A DNA stretch of 48,362 nucleotides from an uncultured Collinsella sp. (lineage in GTDB: Bacteria > Actinomycetota > Coriobacteriia > Coriobacteriales > Coriobacteriaceae). Position 1 is the first letter of the stretch. Every line of letters starts with the position of its first letter. Positions 27,008-35,750 of the stretch are shown here, piece by piece. Under the pieces are notes generated by a model. The model saw only the letters and a list, made by a program, of their open reading frames with translations. It was not told the origin of the DNA and searched no databases. Made by a program: the position numbers and the translations under genes. The stretch covers positions 1-48,362 of the forward strand of contig URMZ01000012.1 of assembly GCA_900549025.1 (NCBI GenBank), read 5' to 3'.

Positions 27008-30000
27008 ATGACGCAGGGGACGTTTGTGCAGGCGCTCCGGAAAGAGGCGGCGCTGAGTGGCACCTTTATGAAGGGGCGTTCGCTCATGCTCAACGGCGCC
27101 GTGCTGTCGATTGAGGACAGCGGCTCGCGCTTCTCCAAAAACGTGACGGTTGAGGGCTCGGTGCGCGGCTCGCGTGGCGACCTGTACAAGACGCACGTGG
27201 CGCTCGACATGGACGAGCACGAGGTGATCGACTACGACTGCGATTGCCCCGCTGCCTATCGCTACCCCGGCATGTGCAAGCACGCCATCGCCACGGCGCT
27301 TGCGTACCTGGACGCCAGCGGCACCGAGCCCGTCGAGGGGCTGCGCACGCCGGTCCGCACGTTTACGGCGCAGCCGAAACAGCCCGCGCGCAACGCGCCC
27401 AAAGCGCCGGCCGTCAATCCCAACTTTCCCTTTCCGGCGCCCGTCCCCACGAGTCCCAGCCTCATGGCGGCGCTCTCCGATCTTTCGGACGCGCGCATGG
27501 ATGAGCTGGCGAGCATGCGCCGCAAGCTCGCCGGCAGTGTGGATCCCGATGCCCCCAAGGCAGTGTTGGAGCCCTCGCTGGTGCCGTATTACAATCCACT
27601 GTTTGCCGACCGCTTTAGCTGGGCGCTCGAGCTTCGCATTCGCTGTGGATCGGTCTCCTACGTGGTCAAGGACATCGACGGCATGGCCGATGCCTACGTG
27701 CGCGGCGGCACCTTCTCGTACGGCAAGAAGCTCACGTTTGTCCATACGCCCGAAGCCTTCGAAGACGTGTCGACAAAGCTGCTCAACCTTGTCGTGACGA
27801 CAGTTGCCTATCTCGATGACATCACAAGCTCGCGTTCGGCGTCGTACGACTTTGCCCGCAGTGGTTTTGTCGCCGAGCGTCAGTTGCCGCTGTCCGAGCA
27901 TAGCATCGTATATGTGCTGGACCTGTTGCGCGGCCAGACCATCTCTTTTGAGCCCGCCTGGTCGCGGGGGACGACGACGCATCGCACCTATGACGTGGCG
28001 GTCGAGCCGGCGCCGCAAGGGAAGGATGAAGCCCCGACCAAGCGCCCACCGCTCTTTGCCGCCAAAATCGCGCCGGCGGCTGGCGGCAGCTACGATCTGC
28101 GCCTGCCGGCCGATGCATACTGCTTTGCTTCGGGCGACGTTGCCTATCTGGTCGACACCCGCCGTGCGCGCCGCGCCGATGTGGCGTTTGCCCAGCATGC
28201 GGCGCCGTTTCTATCGCGTTTGCTGCCCTGTCGCACGCCGGTCCATATCGCTGCCGACCAGGTGGGGGAGTTCTGTCGTATGGCGCTGCCCATTTTGCGC
28301 GACTACACCGACCTCACCGCGCCCGCCGCGCTCGATACCGTGGCACCCGATCCGAGCTTTGCTATGGCAATCGGCGTCGATGATGGGCTCGTGACCTGCA
28401 AAATTACGGTTACCTACGGCGATTGGTCGGCGGATCTCTTTAGCCTGGGCGCTCCGGGTAGTCCCTTCGAAGAGCGGCGCCCGGGCGTGCCGCCCCGCGA
28501 CGAGGTGGCGGAGTTTCGCGTTATGGACACGGCGGCCCTGTATTTCGACTTTTACGAGGGCGGTCTGGCGTTTGAGGAGCGCGATGACGAGAGCTTGTTC
28601 CGCCTGCTGACCGAGGGCCTGTCCGCCCTGTCCGAGCTGGGTGAGGTCATGCTCAGCGACCGTCTGCGCCAGATCTCGGTCCGCCCCGCGCCCAAGCTCT
28701 CGGTTCGTGCGACCGTCAAGAGCAATCTGCTCGATGTCGAGTTGGGCGCGAGCGGGCTTTCGGCCGCGGACCTTGCCATCTACCTCGACTCCTACAAGCG
28801 TCACCAGACGTTTGCGCGCCTTACGTCCGGCGACATCATTCGTTTGGACGAGGGCGCCCGAGCCGCGTTTGGCCTCGCCGAGGACCTGGGTGTCGATGCC
28901 GTCGACCTGCTCGACGGCGTGTCGCTTCCCGCGTCGAGTACCCTATTCGTCGATAGCATGCTCGCGCGCACGCCCGCGCTCGAGGCCGATCGTGACGCCG
29001 CGTTCCGCCGCACCGTCGAGCGCTTGGATACGCTCGGCAAGATGGACTTTACGGTGCCGGTCTCGCTCAAGGCCACACTGCGCGGCTATCAGGTCGACGG
29101 ATACCAGTGGCTCGGCTCGCTCGAACACCTGGGCCTTGGCGGCATCTTGGCCGACGACATGGGCCTGGGCAAAACGCTGCAGATGATCGCACATATCCTG
29201 GCGCGCGTGGAAGCGGGGGACGCCAAGCCCACGCTTGTGGTGTGCCCTGCGTCGCTTGTGTACAACTGGACCGCCGAGCTGGAGCGCTTTGCCCCGTCGC
29301 TCGATGTGTGCGCCATCGTGGGCGCCAAGGCGCAGCGTCGCGTGCAGATTGCCGGCGTTGCCGAGCATAACGTGGTCGTGACGTCGTATGACCTTATGCG
29401 GCGCGATATCGACGAGTACGTCGAGCAGGATTTTGCCCGCGTGGTGCTCGACGAGGCCCAGTACATTAAAAACCCGCTCACGCAGGTAGCGCGTGCCGCC
29501 AAGCGCCTGCCTGCCGGCGTGCGCTTTGCCTTGACGGGCACGCCCATCGAAAACCGCTTGTCCGAGCTCTGGAGCATCTTCGACTTTTTGATGCCGGGCC
29601 TGCTTGGCACGCGCGAGTCGTTTGCCAAGCGCTTCGAAAGCCCGGTCGAGCACGCCGAGGGCGACAGCGCCGCTCGTCTGCAGGCACTCGTGTCGCCGTT
29701 TGTACTGCGCCGTGTCAAGGAGGACGTGGTGGCCGATCTGCCTGAAAAGATCGAGGACACGGTCATGGCGCAGCTCACCGGCGAGCAGCGCAAGCTCTAC
29801 CTGGCCAACCAGGACCGCATCGCCCAGCAGGTGCAGCACCGCGAGGCCGGGGAGTTTAAGAAGGACAAGCTCAAGGTACTTGCCGAGCTCACCAAGCTGC
29901 GCCAGATCTGCTGCGACCCGCGTCTGCACTACGAGGATTACAAGGCGGGGAGCGCCAAGCTCGATACGTGCATGGAGCTCGTGCACGGCGCACTCGACGG

Positions 30001-30472
30001 CGGACATCGCATCCTGTTGTTCAGCCAGTTTACGGGTATGCTCGATATTATCGGTAAGCGCCTGGCCAAGGAGGATATCGCCTTCCTTAAGCTCACGGGC
30101 GCATCGTCTAAAGAGAGCCGCGCCAAGATGGTCGCACAGTTCCAGGCGGGCGAGGTGCCGGTCTTTTTGATCTCGCTCAAGGCGGGCGGCGTGGGCCTTA
30201 ACCTGACGGCGGCCGACGTGGTAATCCACTACGACCCGTGGTGGAACGTGGCGGCGCAGGACCAAGCGACTGACCGCGCGCATCGTATTGGCCAGCAACA
30301 TACCGTGACCGTGTACAAGCTCATCGCCAAGGACACGATCGAGGAGCGCATTATGCAGATGCAGGAGTCCAAGCGCGACCTGGTCAACAGCGTGCTCGGC
30401 GGCGACGGCATCTCGTCGGCACTGTTCACGCGCGAGGATGTTCTGGCGCTGCTCGGCGGCGACGGGCGCTAG
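27008..30472 (+). CDS. SWIM zinc-finger SNF2/DEAD-box family helicase
   Basis: A 1154-residue double-stranded DNA translocase. The N-terminus carries a SWIM zinc finger, CDC then CKH (C78, C80, C90, H92). A long middle region of about 600 residues has no motif I recognise. The SNF2 ATPase follows: ADDMGLGKTLQM (K722), DEAQYIKNP (D815) and LTGTPIENRLSELWSI. The C-terminal helicase half has ILLFSQFTGMLDIIGKRL, LISLKAGGVGLNLTAADVVIHYDPWWN and QATDRAHRIGQ. Start ATG at 27008 lies five bases after GGAGG; an upstream GTG at 26990 precedes that site. Bacterial members of this type (HepA/RapA-like or HARP-like SNF2) act in transcription recycling or repair, but no specific role is established. It follows dnaE closely. 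Confidence 0.9.
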   Translation: MTQGTFVQALRKEAALSGTFMKGRSLMLNGAVLSIEDSGSRFSKNVTVEGSVRGSRGDLYKTHVALDMDEHEVIDYDCDCPAAYRYPGMCKHAIATALAYLDASGTEPVEGLRTPVRTFTAQPKQPARNAPKAPAVNPNFPFPAPVPTSPSLMAALSDLSDARMDELASMRRKLAGSVDPDAPKAVLEPSLVPYYNPLFADRFSWALELRIRCGSVSYVVKDIDGMADAYVRGGTFSYGKKLTFVHTPEAFEDVSTKLLNLVVTTVAYLDDITSSRSASYDFARSGFVAERQLPLSEHSIVYVLDLLRGQTISFEPAWSRGTTTHRTYDVAVEPAPQGKDEAPTKRPPLFAAKIAPAAGGSYDLRLPADAYCFASGDVAYLVDTRRARRADVAFAQHAAPFLSRLLPCRTPVHIAADQVGEFCRMALPILRDYTDLTAPAALDTVAPDPSFAMAIGVDDGLVTCKITVTYGDWSADLFSLGAPGSPFEERRPGVPPRDEVAEFRVMDTAALYFDFYEGGLAFEERDDESLFRLLTEGLSALSELGEVMLSDRLRQISVRPAPKLSVRATVKSNLLDVELGASGLSAADLAIYLDSYKRHQTFARLTSGDIIRLDEGARAAFGLAEDLGVDAVDLLDGVSLPASSTLFVDSMLARTPALEADRDAAFRRTVERLDTLGKMDFTVPVSLKATLRGYQVDGYQWLGSLEHLGLGGILADDMGLGKTLQMIAHILARVEAGDAKPTLVVCPASLVYNWTAELERFAPSLDVCAIVGAKAQRRVQIAGVAEHNVVVTSYDLMRRDIDEYVEQDFARVVLDEAQYIKNPLTQVARAAKRLPAGVRFALTGTPIENRLSELWSIFDFLMPGLLGTRESFAKRFESPVEHAEGDSAARLQALVSPFVLRRVKEDVVADLPEKIEDTVMAQLTGEQRKLYLANQDRIAQQVQHREAGEFKKDKLKVLAELTKLRQICCDPRLHYEDYKAGSAKLDTCMELVHGALDGGHRILLFSQFTGMLDIIGKRLAKEDIAFLKLTGASSKESRAKMVAQFQAGEVPVFLISLKAGGVGLNLTAADVVIHYDPWWNVAAQDQATDRAHRIGQQHTVTVYKLIAKDTIEERIMQMQESKRDLVNSVLGGDGISSALFTREDVLALLGGDGR

Positions 30473-30637
30473 CCGCGCGCGGGGTGGGACTGCTGGAGTG
30501 GGCAGGACGGTCGACGCATTTTGGCCCGACCGCTTGCCTGATCCGTTATGTGTTCATTTGCAATGCCGTGGATGGTTTGTCTGCCTTTGGGCATAAGAAC
30601 CATCAAGAACATTGGCACATCAGCAAAGGAGAACATC

Positions 30638-31000
30638 ATGGCGAAATTCTTTAAGGACCCCGACGGTAAGCTCATCGCTGCCCTTGGCGACGACGTTGCG
30701 ACCCCTGCCGGTTGCACGGAACTGACCGCAAACACTGAGGACGCGGCGCACGAGAAGCACGTGCCTGTTGTCGAGACCGAGCGCGACGGTCACGTGATTC
30801 GTGCACGCGTTGGCTCGGTCGAGCACCCCAGCCTGCCCGAACACTACATTGAGTGGATTGCGCTTGAGGCCGAGGGCCGCTTAGAGGTTCATTACCTTGA
30901 GCCCGGCATGAAACCCGCGACGTTTTTCGCGGGCGGCTCCAAGACCGGTACCGTCTATGCCTACTGCAACCTGCACGGGCTGTGGTCCGCGACATTCTAG
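30638..31000 (+). CDS. Desulfoferrodoxin family superoxide reductase (single iron centre)
   Basis: A 120-residue protein that reduces superoxide to hydrogen peroxide without releasing oxygen, suited to anaerobes. Start follows AAAGGAG. Centre II ligands can be placed: E39 and H41 in HEKHVPVVE, H63 and H69 in EHPSLPEHYIEW, and C110 with H113 in CNLHGLW. The N-terminal desulforedoxin segment is present in outline but its four iron-binding cysteines are missing; only C26 remains. This makes it a class III-like or neelaredoxin-like enzyme. Electrons would have to come directly from rubredoxin or similar. It stands alone and ends at a strong terminator. The 165 bases upstream hold a CGGTCG/CGACCG hairpin but no clear promoter. 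Confidence 0.92.
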   Translation: MAKFFKDPDGKLIAALGDDVATPAGCTELTANTEDAAHEKHVPVVETERDGHVIRARVGSVEHPSLPEHYIEWIALEAEGRLEVHYLEPGMKPATFFAGGSKTGTVYAYCNLHGLWSATF

Positions 31001-31046
31001 GAGCGCGCCCCCGCTCGGGGTATCATAACTAGCATATGCACATGCA

Positions 31047-31078
31047 AGCGCCGGCTGCATTATGCGGCCGGCGCTTTT
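31047..31078 (+). terminator. Intrinsic terminator after the superoxide reductase gene
   Basis: A 13-bp stem with one G-U pair (31047-31059 with 31063-31075) and a TTA loop is followed by TTTA. Confidence 0.9.
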
Positions 31079-31117
31079 ACTACGATTTCGATGGTTTACG
31101 ACGGAAAGGGCTGGGCC

Positions 31118-33103
31118 ATGAAGCTCGCGCTTGCACAGATCGATATGCGCCTGGGTGATATTGAGGGCATTTGCGGCCGCATCGAGGACCAGGCTCGTCT
31201 GGCCCACGAGCGCGGGGCGCGCGTGCTGTGCGTTCCGGCTCCGCTCTTTATGGGCGCCATGCCCGGTGGCCTGGTGGGCGCTGCCGACTTTGAGCACGAC
31301 GTGCTTGCCGGTTTGACTGGTGTCGCCGAGCGTATCCAGGAGCTTGACATGATCTGCATCGTGCCCGCGGCGGTTTCGTTTGAGGGCCAGCCGCTGCTCG
31401 ACTACATGATGCTCAAGGACGGTCATGTGGTGCCGGCGCGTTCGAGCATTGCCCTGCAGCGTGGCGAGAACAACGACACACGTTGGGCGCCGCCGGTGTT
31501 CGACGTGGACGGCGTGCGCATCGCCGTGATTTTTGACTTGGACCGCGAACTCGAGATGTTGCCGACCGGTGTTGACCTCATTGCGTATTTCCAATTCAAC
31601 GCGTTTGACATGACCGACCGCGAGACTGCCGCCATTGCTGCCGTTCGCAGCGGCGCCTACCGCAAGATCGCATCCAAGCGCAGCGTGTGGTTTGCCTGCA
31701 TGGCGCCGGTCGGTGCCTATGACGAGTCGGTGTATACCGGCGGTTCGTTTGTGCTCGACGACTGCGGTCGCGTGGTGGCCCAGGCGCCGTGCTTTGAGGA
31801 GAGCCTGCTGGTTCAGGAGATTCAGCGCGGCGTGATGCTCGATGCCCTGGAGGATCACGAACTGCCCGAGTTCCGTTCCGAGGAGTGGCTGTGGCAGGCG
31901 CTGGTGCTCGCCGTGCGCGACAACGCCCGAGCCCACGGTGCGTCGCGTGCTGTGGTGACACTCGAGGGTGACTTGCCGTCGTCCCTGCTGGCGGCGCTGG
32001 CCGTCGACGCTCTGGGCCCGCGCAATGTGATTGGCCTGGTGCTGGGGCGCAACCGTATCTTTACGCCGGCGCAGGAAGAGGCCGAGGCTGCCCGCTGTGC
32101 CGCCGTCCGCGCCATCGCCGAGCGTCTGCACATTCGCACCGTCGAGCGCGATGCACCGGATGCGGCGCGTGTGCTCGATCGCGACGTGTCGGCGGGCGAT
32201 GCCGAGCGTCTGCGCTCGCGCACGTTGGGCCTCATGCTGGAGGACACGGCGCTCGAGCTGGGTGCGATGGCGCTGAGCCCGCTGTCCAAAACCGAGTACG
32301 CGCTGGCGGCGCCGGCGCTTTGCGGCGGCTACCAGGGCGATTACGCGCCCTTTGGCGATGTGTACCTGTCGACGCTTGAGTTTGTGGCGCGTGTGCGCAA
32401 CCGCACGTCTGCCGTGGTGCCCCAAGAGCTCGTGACGCTCAACGCGGTGGAAGATTGTATGGAGCGCGTGCTGGCGCAAGCGCTCTCGACGCTCGACGGT
32501 CCGGTCGATATGCTCGACCGCGCGGCACAGCTGCTCGGCGGGCTTGAGCCGGGTGAGGTCGATGGCGCGCTCGAGGCGCACGTGGACCGCAATCGATCTT
32601 TCGACGACATTCCGATGGCCGCTGGCAAGCCTGAGGCTTGCTCGCTGCTGCTGATGCTCGTTCGACAGGGTGAGGCTGCCCGCCGCATGTTGCCGATGGT
32701 GCCAATCGTCTCGGCCCGTTCGTTTGCCGAGCGTGCCTGGCCGTATATGCTCGCGTGGTCCGACCTGGGGCTTAACGGCAAGGAGCGTATGACGGTCGAT
32801 TCGCTGGCGCGCGCCGAGGTGCGCCGCTTTGCTGACGAGGATACGAGCGAGCGCGTGCGAAACGAGATGATGGGCGTGCTGGGCGAGCTACTGGGTATTT
32901 CGCCCGAGCAAATGGAGGAGCTGCGCTCTGAGGACGGTCAGCGTCGTTTGCACGAGGGAATGAAAAAGTTCGAGGGCGAGGTTCAGGACGCCATCGATAA
33001 GATGATGGGCGGTCAGGGCGGCTCGCAAGGTAGTCCCCAGGGTGGCCCGATGCCGCATCCGCCGGTTGATCCGAGGCAGTTCCCCTTTTTCTCGCAGAAC
33101 TAA
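31118..33103 (+). CDS. NAD synthetase-like protein with degenerate active sites
   Basis: A 661-residue protein laid out like glutamine-dependent NAD synthetase: a nitrilase-type domain (about 1-250) then an ATP-pyrophosphatase-type domain (about 255-430). The catalytic residues are lost. The nitrilase Glu position reads VPAPLFMG (A41), the Lys region reads ARSSIALQRGENN, and the nucleophile motif CED reads FDL (F139). The synthetase P-loop SGGIDSS is EGDLPSS (283-289). Structural echoes remain, such as ALAVDALGPRNVIGLVL, SPLSKTEYAL and APFGDVYLSTLEFVARVRN. About 230 further residues follow, ending in a Gly/Gln/Pro-rich tail with no family I know. Start at 31118 follows GGAAAGG. It may be a regulatory pseudoenzyme or scaffold; NadE activity is very unlikely. 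Confidence 0.7.
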   Translation: MKLALAQIDMRLGDIEGICGRIEDQARLAHERGARVLCVPAPLFMGAMPGGLVGAADFEHDVLAGLTGVAERIQELDMICIVPAAVSFEGQPLLDYMMLKDGHVVPARSSIALQRGENNDTRWAPPVFDVDGVRIAVIFDLDRELEMLPTGVDLIAYFQFNAFDMTDRETAAIAAVRSGAYRKIASKRSVWFACMAPVGAYDESVYTGGSFVLDDCGRVVAQAPCFEESLLVQEIQRGVMLDALEDHELPEFRSEEWLWQALVLAVRDNARAHGASRAVVTLEGDLPSSLLAALAVDALGPRNVIGLVLGRNRIFTPAQEEAEAARCAAVRAIAERLHIRTVERDAPDAARVLDRDVSAGDAERLRSRTLGLMLEDTALELGAMALSPLSKTEYALAAPALCGGYQGDYAPFGDVYLSTLEFVARVRNRTSAVVPQELVTLNAVEDCMERVLAQALSTLDGPVDMLDRAAQLLGGLEPGEVDGALEAHVDRNRSFDDIPMAAGKPEACSLLLMLVRQGEAARRMLPMVPIVSARSFAERAWPYMLAWSDLGLNGKERMTVDSLARAEVRRFADEDTSERVRNEMMGVLGELLGISPEQMEELRSEDGQRRLHEGMKKFEGEVQDAIDKMMGGQGGSQGSPQGGPMPHPPVDPRQFPFFSQN

Positions 33104-33122
33104 ACTGGGGATAGGGCCAAGA

Positions 33123-33260
33123 TTACGCGGTTTCACCAAACCGCGTAACGAGTCGACGCTGCGCGAGCCCCTGCCGGGCAATCTGCCGCTCAAACCGTCG
33201 CTTGCGTACAAAAGTACGCGGCGCTCCTCTTTCGCGACACCTTGCCACGGCAGGGACTCG
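33123..33260. other. Structured intergenic region before ruvC
   Basis: The 294 bases between the NadE-like gene and ruvC have no gene. They hold a perfect 11-bp hairpin (33123-33133 with 33138-33148) without a T-tract, then a larger fold: arms 33164-33176 and 33248-33260 pair with one mismatch in 13, and the hairpin GCGTAC-AAAA-GTACGC (33204-33219) sits at their centre, 27 and 28 bases from the arms. This symmetry suggests a folded RNA or a palindromic repeat element. Confidence 0.45.
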
Positions 33261-33329
33261 CTCGCTGACTTATGCTCAACCTATGGTTCAACCTTGCTTG
33301 CTAGATGCGGTCGCTGTTGTGTTATTCTA

Positions 33330-33341
33330 GAACAGACGTTC
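33330..33341 (+). promoter_or_regulatory. SOS box (LexA site) of the ruvCAB operon
   Basis: GAAC-AGAC-GTTC is a perfect match to the GAACNNNNGTTC core of Gram-positive and actinobacterial LexA sites. It lies 57 bases before ruvC and directly beside TATTCT (33323-33328), a plausible -10 box, so LexA would block the promoter. LexA is not encoded in the window. Confidence 0.7.
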
Positions 33342-33397
33342 GTGAATGATGCGCGGGGCCTTGTCTTGCGCTGTGCTTGTGGCGAGGGGAGGTTGGC

Positions 33398-33919
33398 ATG
33401 GTTATCTTGGGCATCGACCCCGGTTTGGCCCATACGGGTTGGGGGATTATCGAGGAGCGGCGCGGCGAGGTTCGCTGCCGTGCCTATGGCTGCATCGAGA
33501 CCAGTGCCGGAAGTCCGCTCGCGGTGCGCCTGTCGCATATCGCCCGTGACCTTAAGGATGTCGTCGAGCGTTATCGACCCGACACGGCTGCTGTCGAGAG
33601 TATCTACTTTGGCGCCAACGTTCGTTCGGCCATCCCCACGGCGCATGCCCGCGGTGCTGCACTCGTAGCGCTTTCGGAATGCGCGCTCGAGATTGGCGAG
33701 TACACGCCCATGCAGATCAAACAGGCTGTGGTGGGCACCGGCGCCGCGGACAAGCGGCAGGTCGCCTACATGGTACGCACTCTAACACAGCTCGACCACG
33801 ACCCGCATCCCGACCATGCCGCCGATGCCCTGGCCTGCGCCATCTGCCACGTAAACCTCAGCCGCACCCGCGCCCTCACCGGTGGCGAGTTCTATCAACA
33901 GAGAGGAACCGGATACTGA
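33398..33919 (+). CDS. ruvC: Crossover junction endodeoxyribonuclease RuvC
   Basis: A 173-residue nuclease that cuts Holliday junctions. Active-site residues are D7 (GIDPGLAHTG), E67 (AAVESIYF), and H140 with D143 (DHAADALACA), the His-containing variant also seen in Thermus RuvC. Start at 33398 follows GGGGAGG; an in-frame ATG at 33377 is less suitable. The stop overlaps the ruvA start by one base (TGATG), indicating translational coupling in a ruvC-ruvA-ruvB operon. An SOS box lies upstream. Length is normal. Confidence 0.96.
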   Translation: MVILGIDPGLAHTGWGIIEERRGEVRCRAYGCIETSAGSPLAVRLSHIARDLKDVVERYRPDTAAVESIYFGANVRSAIPTAHARGAALVALSECALEIGEYTPMQIKQAVVGTGAADKRQVAYMVRTLTQLDHDPHPDHAADALACAICHVNLSRTRALTGGEFYQQRGTGY

Positions 33920-34539
33920 TGATCTCCCAGCTCCACGGAACGCTTGTCGAGGCCACGATGAGCTCTGCTGTCGTCGATGTGTCGGGCGTTGGCTTTGAGC
34001 TCGGCATCTCGGGCAGCACTGCGGCCACGTTGCCGACGCCCGGTGGCGAGGTCTGCCTCTACACGCGTATGCAGGTGCGCGAGGACGCCATGACACTTTT
34101 CGGTTTTTCCTCAAAGGATGAGCGCATGATGTTCGACCGGCTCGTGTCCGTTTCGGGCGTTGGCCCGCGCCTGGCGCTTGCCGTGCTTTCCACCTATACC
34201 GTGGGGCAGCTGTATTCGCTGGTGATGGCCGAGGACGACAAGGGCATGGCCAAGGTACCCGGTGTGGGCAAAAAGACAGCTCAGCGCCTGATCCTGGAAC
34301 TCAAGAGCACCTTTGCCAAGGATAAGGGCTTTGTGCCGGTCGACGTGATTCCCGGACAGGTTGCGATGCCCGTGCCCGCTGCCGCTCCCTCGGTGATCGA
34401 TGATGCCCGTGCGGCGCTCCTTTCCATGGGCTTTAGCCCGCAGGAGACCGATGTTGCCCTGAGCGGGTATGATGGGCAGAATATGCGTGTCGAGGATCTG
34501 CTCGGCGCGGCGCTTAAGCGACTCGGAATGGATGCGTGA
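33919..34539 (+). CDS. ruvA: Holliday junction branch migration protein RuvA
   Basis: A 206-residue DNA-binding protein that forms tetramers on Holliday junctions and recruits RuvB. It starts [12 protein letters not shown] with an OB-fold, has the two helix-hairpin-helix motifs [16 protein letters not shown] and [19 protein letters not shown], and ends with the RuvB-binding domain III ([21 protein letters not shown]) after a Pro/Ala linker. The ATG shares one base with the ruvC stop, and its own stop shares one base with the ruvB start. The single long frame extends upstream but those codons lie inside ruvC. Confidence 0.96.
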   Translation: MISQLHGTLVEATMSSAVVDVSGVGFELGISGSTAATLPTPGGEVCLYTRMQVREDAMTLFGFSSKDERMMFDRLVSVSGVGPRLALAVLSTYTVGQLYSLVMAEDDKGMAKVPGVGKKTAQRLILELKSTFAKDKGFVPVDVIPGQVAMPVPAAAPSVIDDARAALLSMGFSPQETDVALSGYDGQNMRVEDLLGAALKRLGMDA

Positions 34540-35606
34540 TGTGGGAAGCCGATGACTCTCAGGACTTGTGGGCGACGCCCGGTAACTCGCCGGCGGCATC
34601 CATGGCGCACGGCGAGCGCATGGTGGGCTCGGAGCTGACGGCCGAGGATCTCGATGTCGACCGCACTTTGCGCCCTCAGCGCCTGGACGATTACTGCGGC
34701 CAGGAGCACATCAAGCAGAGCCTGCGCGTGTTGATCGAAGCGGCGCAGAGCCGTGGCGAGACGCTCGACCACGTGATTTTCTCGGGTCCTCCGGGCCTGG
34801 GCAAGACCACGCTGGCCACCGTTATCGCCAACGAGCTGGGCGCTCAGATCAAGACCACGAGTGGCCCTGCCATCGCGCGCACGGGCGACCTGGCGGCCAT
34901 CCTTACTAACTTGCAGCCGGGCGATGTGCTGTTTATCGACGAGATCCACCGCCTCAACCGTTCGGTCGAGGAGGTCCTGTACCCCGCGATGGAGGACTTT
35001 GCCCTCGATATCGTGATTGGCAAGGGTCCGGCGGCGCGCTCGATTCGCCTGGATATCCCCAAGTTTACGCTGGTGGCGGCAACGACCCGCTCAGGCATGT
35101 TGACCGGCCCGTTGCGCGACCGCTTTGGCATTTCATATCGCCTGGATTACTACACGGTCGAGGAGCTCGCGCAGATTGTGACGCGCTCGGCGACTATCCT
35201 GGGCGTGACGATCGATCATCCCAGTGCACTCGAGATCGGCTCGCGTTCGCGCGGTACGCCACGTCTTGCCAACCGCCTGCTCAAGCGCGTGCGCGACTAT
35301 GCACAGGTGCGCGGCAACGGTCCCATTGAGCTCGATATCTGCCGTCAGGCGCTCGAGTTCTTCGAGATCGACGAGCTCGGTCTGGACTGGATGGATATTC
35401 GTATCTTGGAGACGCTTGCCAAGACGTTCTCCGGTCGTGCCGTGGGACTTACGACCCTTGCCAGCGCGGTGGGCGAGGACCCGGGCACGCTCGAGGATGT
35501 CTATGAGCCCTATTTGCTGCAGTGCGGATTGATGATTCGTACGCCGCAGGGCCGTCAGGCAACCCTCCGCACCTTTGAGCACCTGGGGATTGAACCTACC
35601 GTTTAG
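34539..35606 (+). CDS. ruvB: Holliday junction branch migration ATPase RuvB
   Basis: A 355-residue AAA+ motor that drives branch migration with RuvA. Walker A is [13 protein letters not shown] (K89), Walker B is [10 protein letters not shown], sensor 1 is [10 protein letters not shown] and the arginine-finger region is GPLRDRFGI. The winged-helix end contains [17 protein letters not shown]. The ATG at 34539 overlaps the ruvA stop; a GTG at 34536 is also possible. An N-terminal extension of about 30 residues precedes the conserved [12 protein letters not shown] segment, so an internal start at residue 28 cannot be excluded. No terminator is obvious between it and the fhs promoter. Confidence 0.96.
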   Translation: MWEADDSQDLWATPGNSPAASMAHGERMVGSELTAEDLDVDRTLRPQRLDDYCGQEHIKQSLRVLIEAAQSRGETLDHVIFSGPPGLGKTTLATVIANELGAQIKTTSGPAIARTGDLAAILTNLQPGDVLFIDEIHRLNRSVEEVLYPAMEDFALDIVIGKGPAARSIRLDIPKFTLVAATTRSGMLTGPLRDRFGISYRLDYYTVEELAQIVTRSATILGVTIDHPSALEIGSRSRGTPRLANRLLKRVRDYAQVRGNGPIELDICRQALEFFEIDELGLDWMDIRILETLAKTFSGRAVGLTTLASAVGEDPGTLEDVYEPYLLQCGLMIRTPQGRQATLRTFEHLGIEPTV

Positions 35607-35693
35607 GGCGTTTTGTTTTGGCGGGCTGTTGGACTATCGCTGGGCATCGGGTAAACATATCGCCGTTCATCGGTTATGGGCGTTTTACTATTG

Positions 35694-35710
35694 CGCGCCC
35701 GTGCTATGCT
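35694..35710 (+). promoter_or_regulatory. Extended -10 promoter of fhs
   Basis: TGC-TATGCT ends at 35710 and is preceded by TTTTAC at a 16-base spacing (35683-35688). The leader is about 34 bases, too short for a riboswitch. Confidence 0.45.
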
Positions 35711-35750
35711 GAATTGGTCTTTTTCTCATTCGGTAACGAAAGGACCGCCC

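Noticed and set aside
35607..35750. ZTP (pfl) or THF riboswitch before fhs
   Set aside because: The likely promoter leaves a leader of about 34 bases, and I could not find the conserved riboswitch cores upstream.
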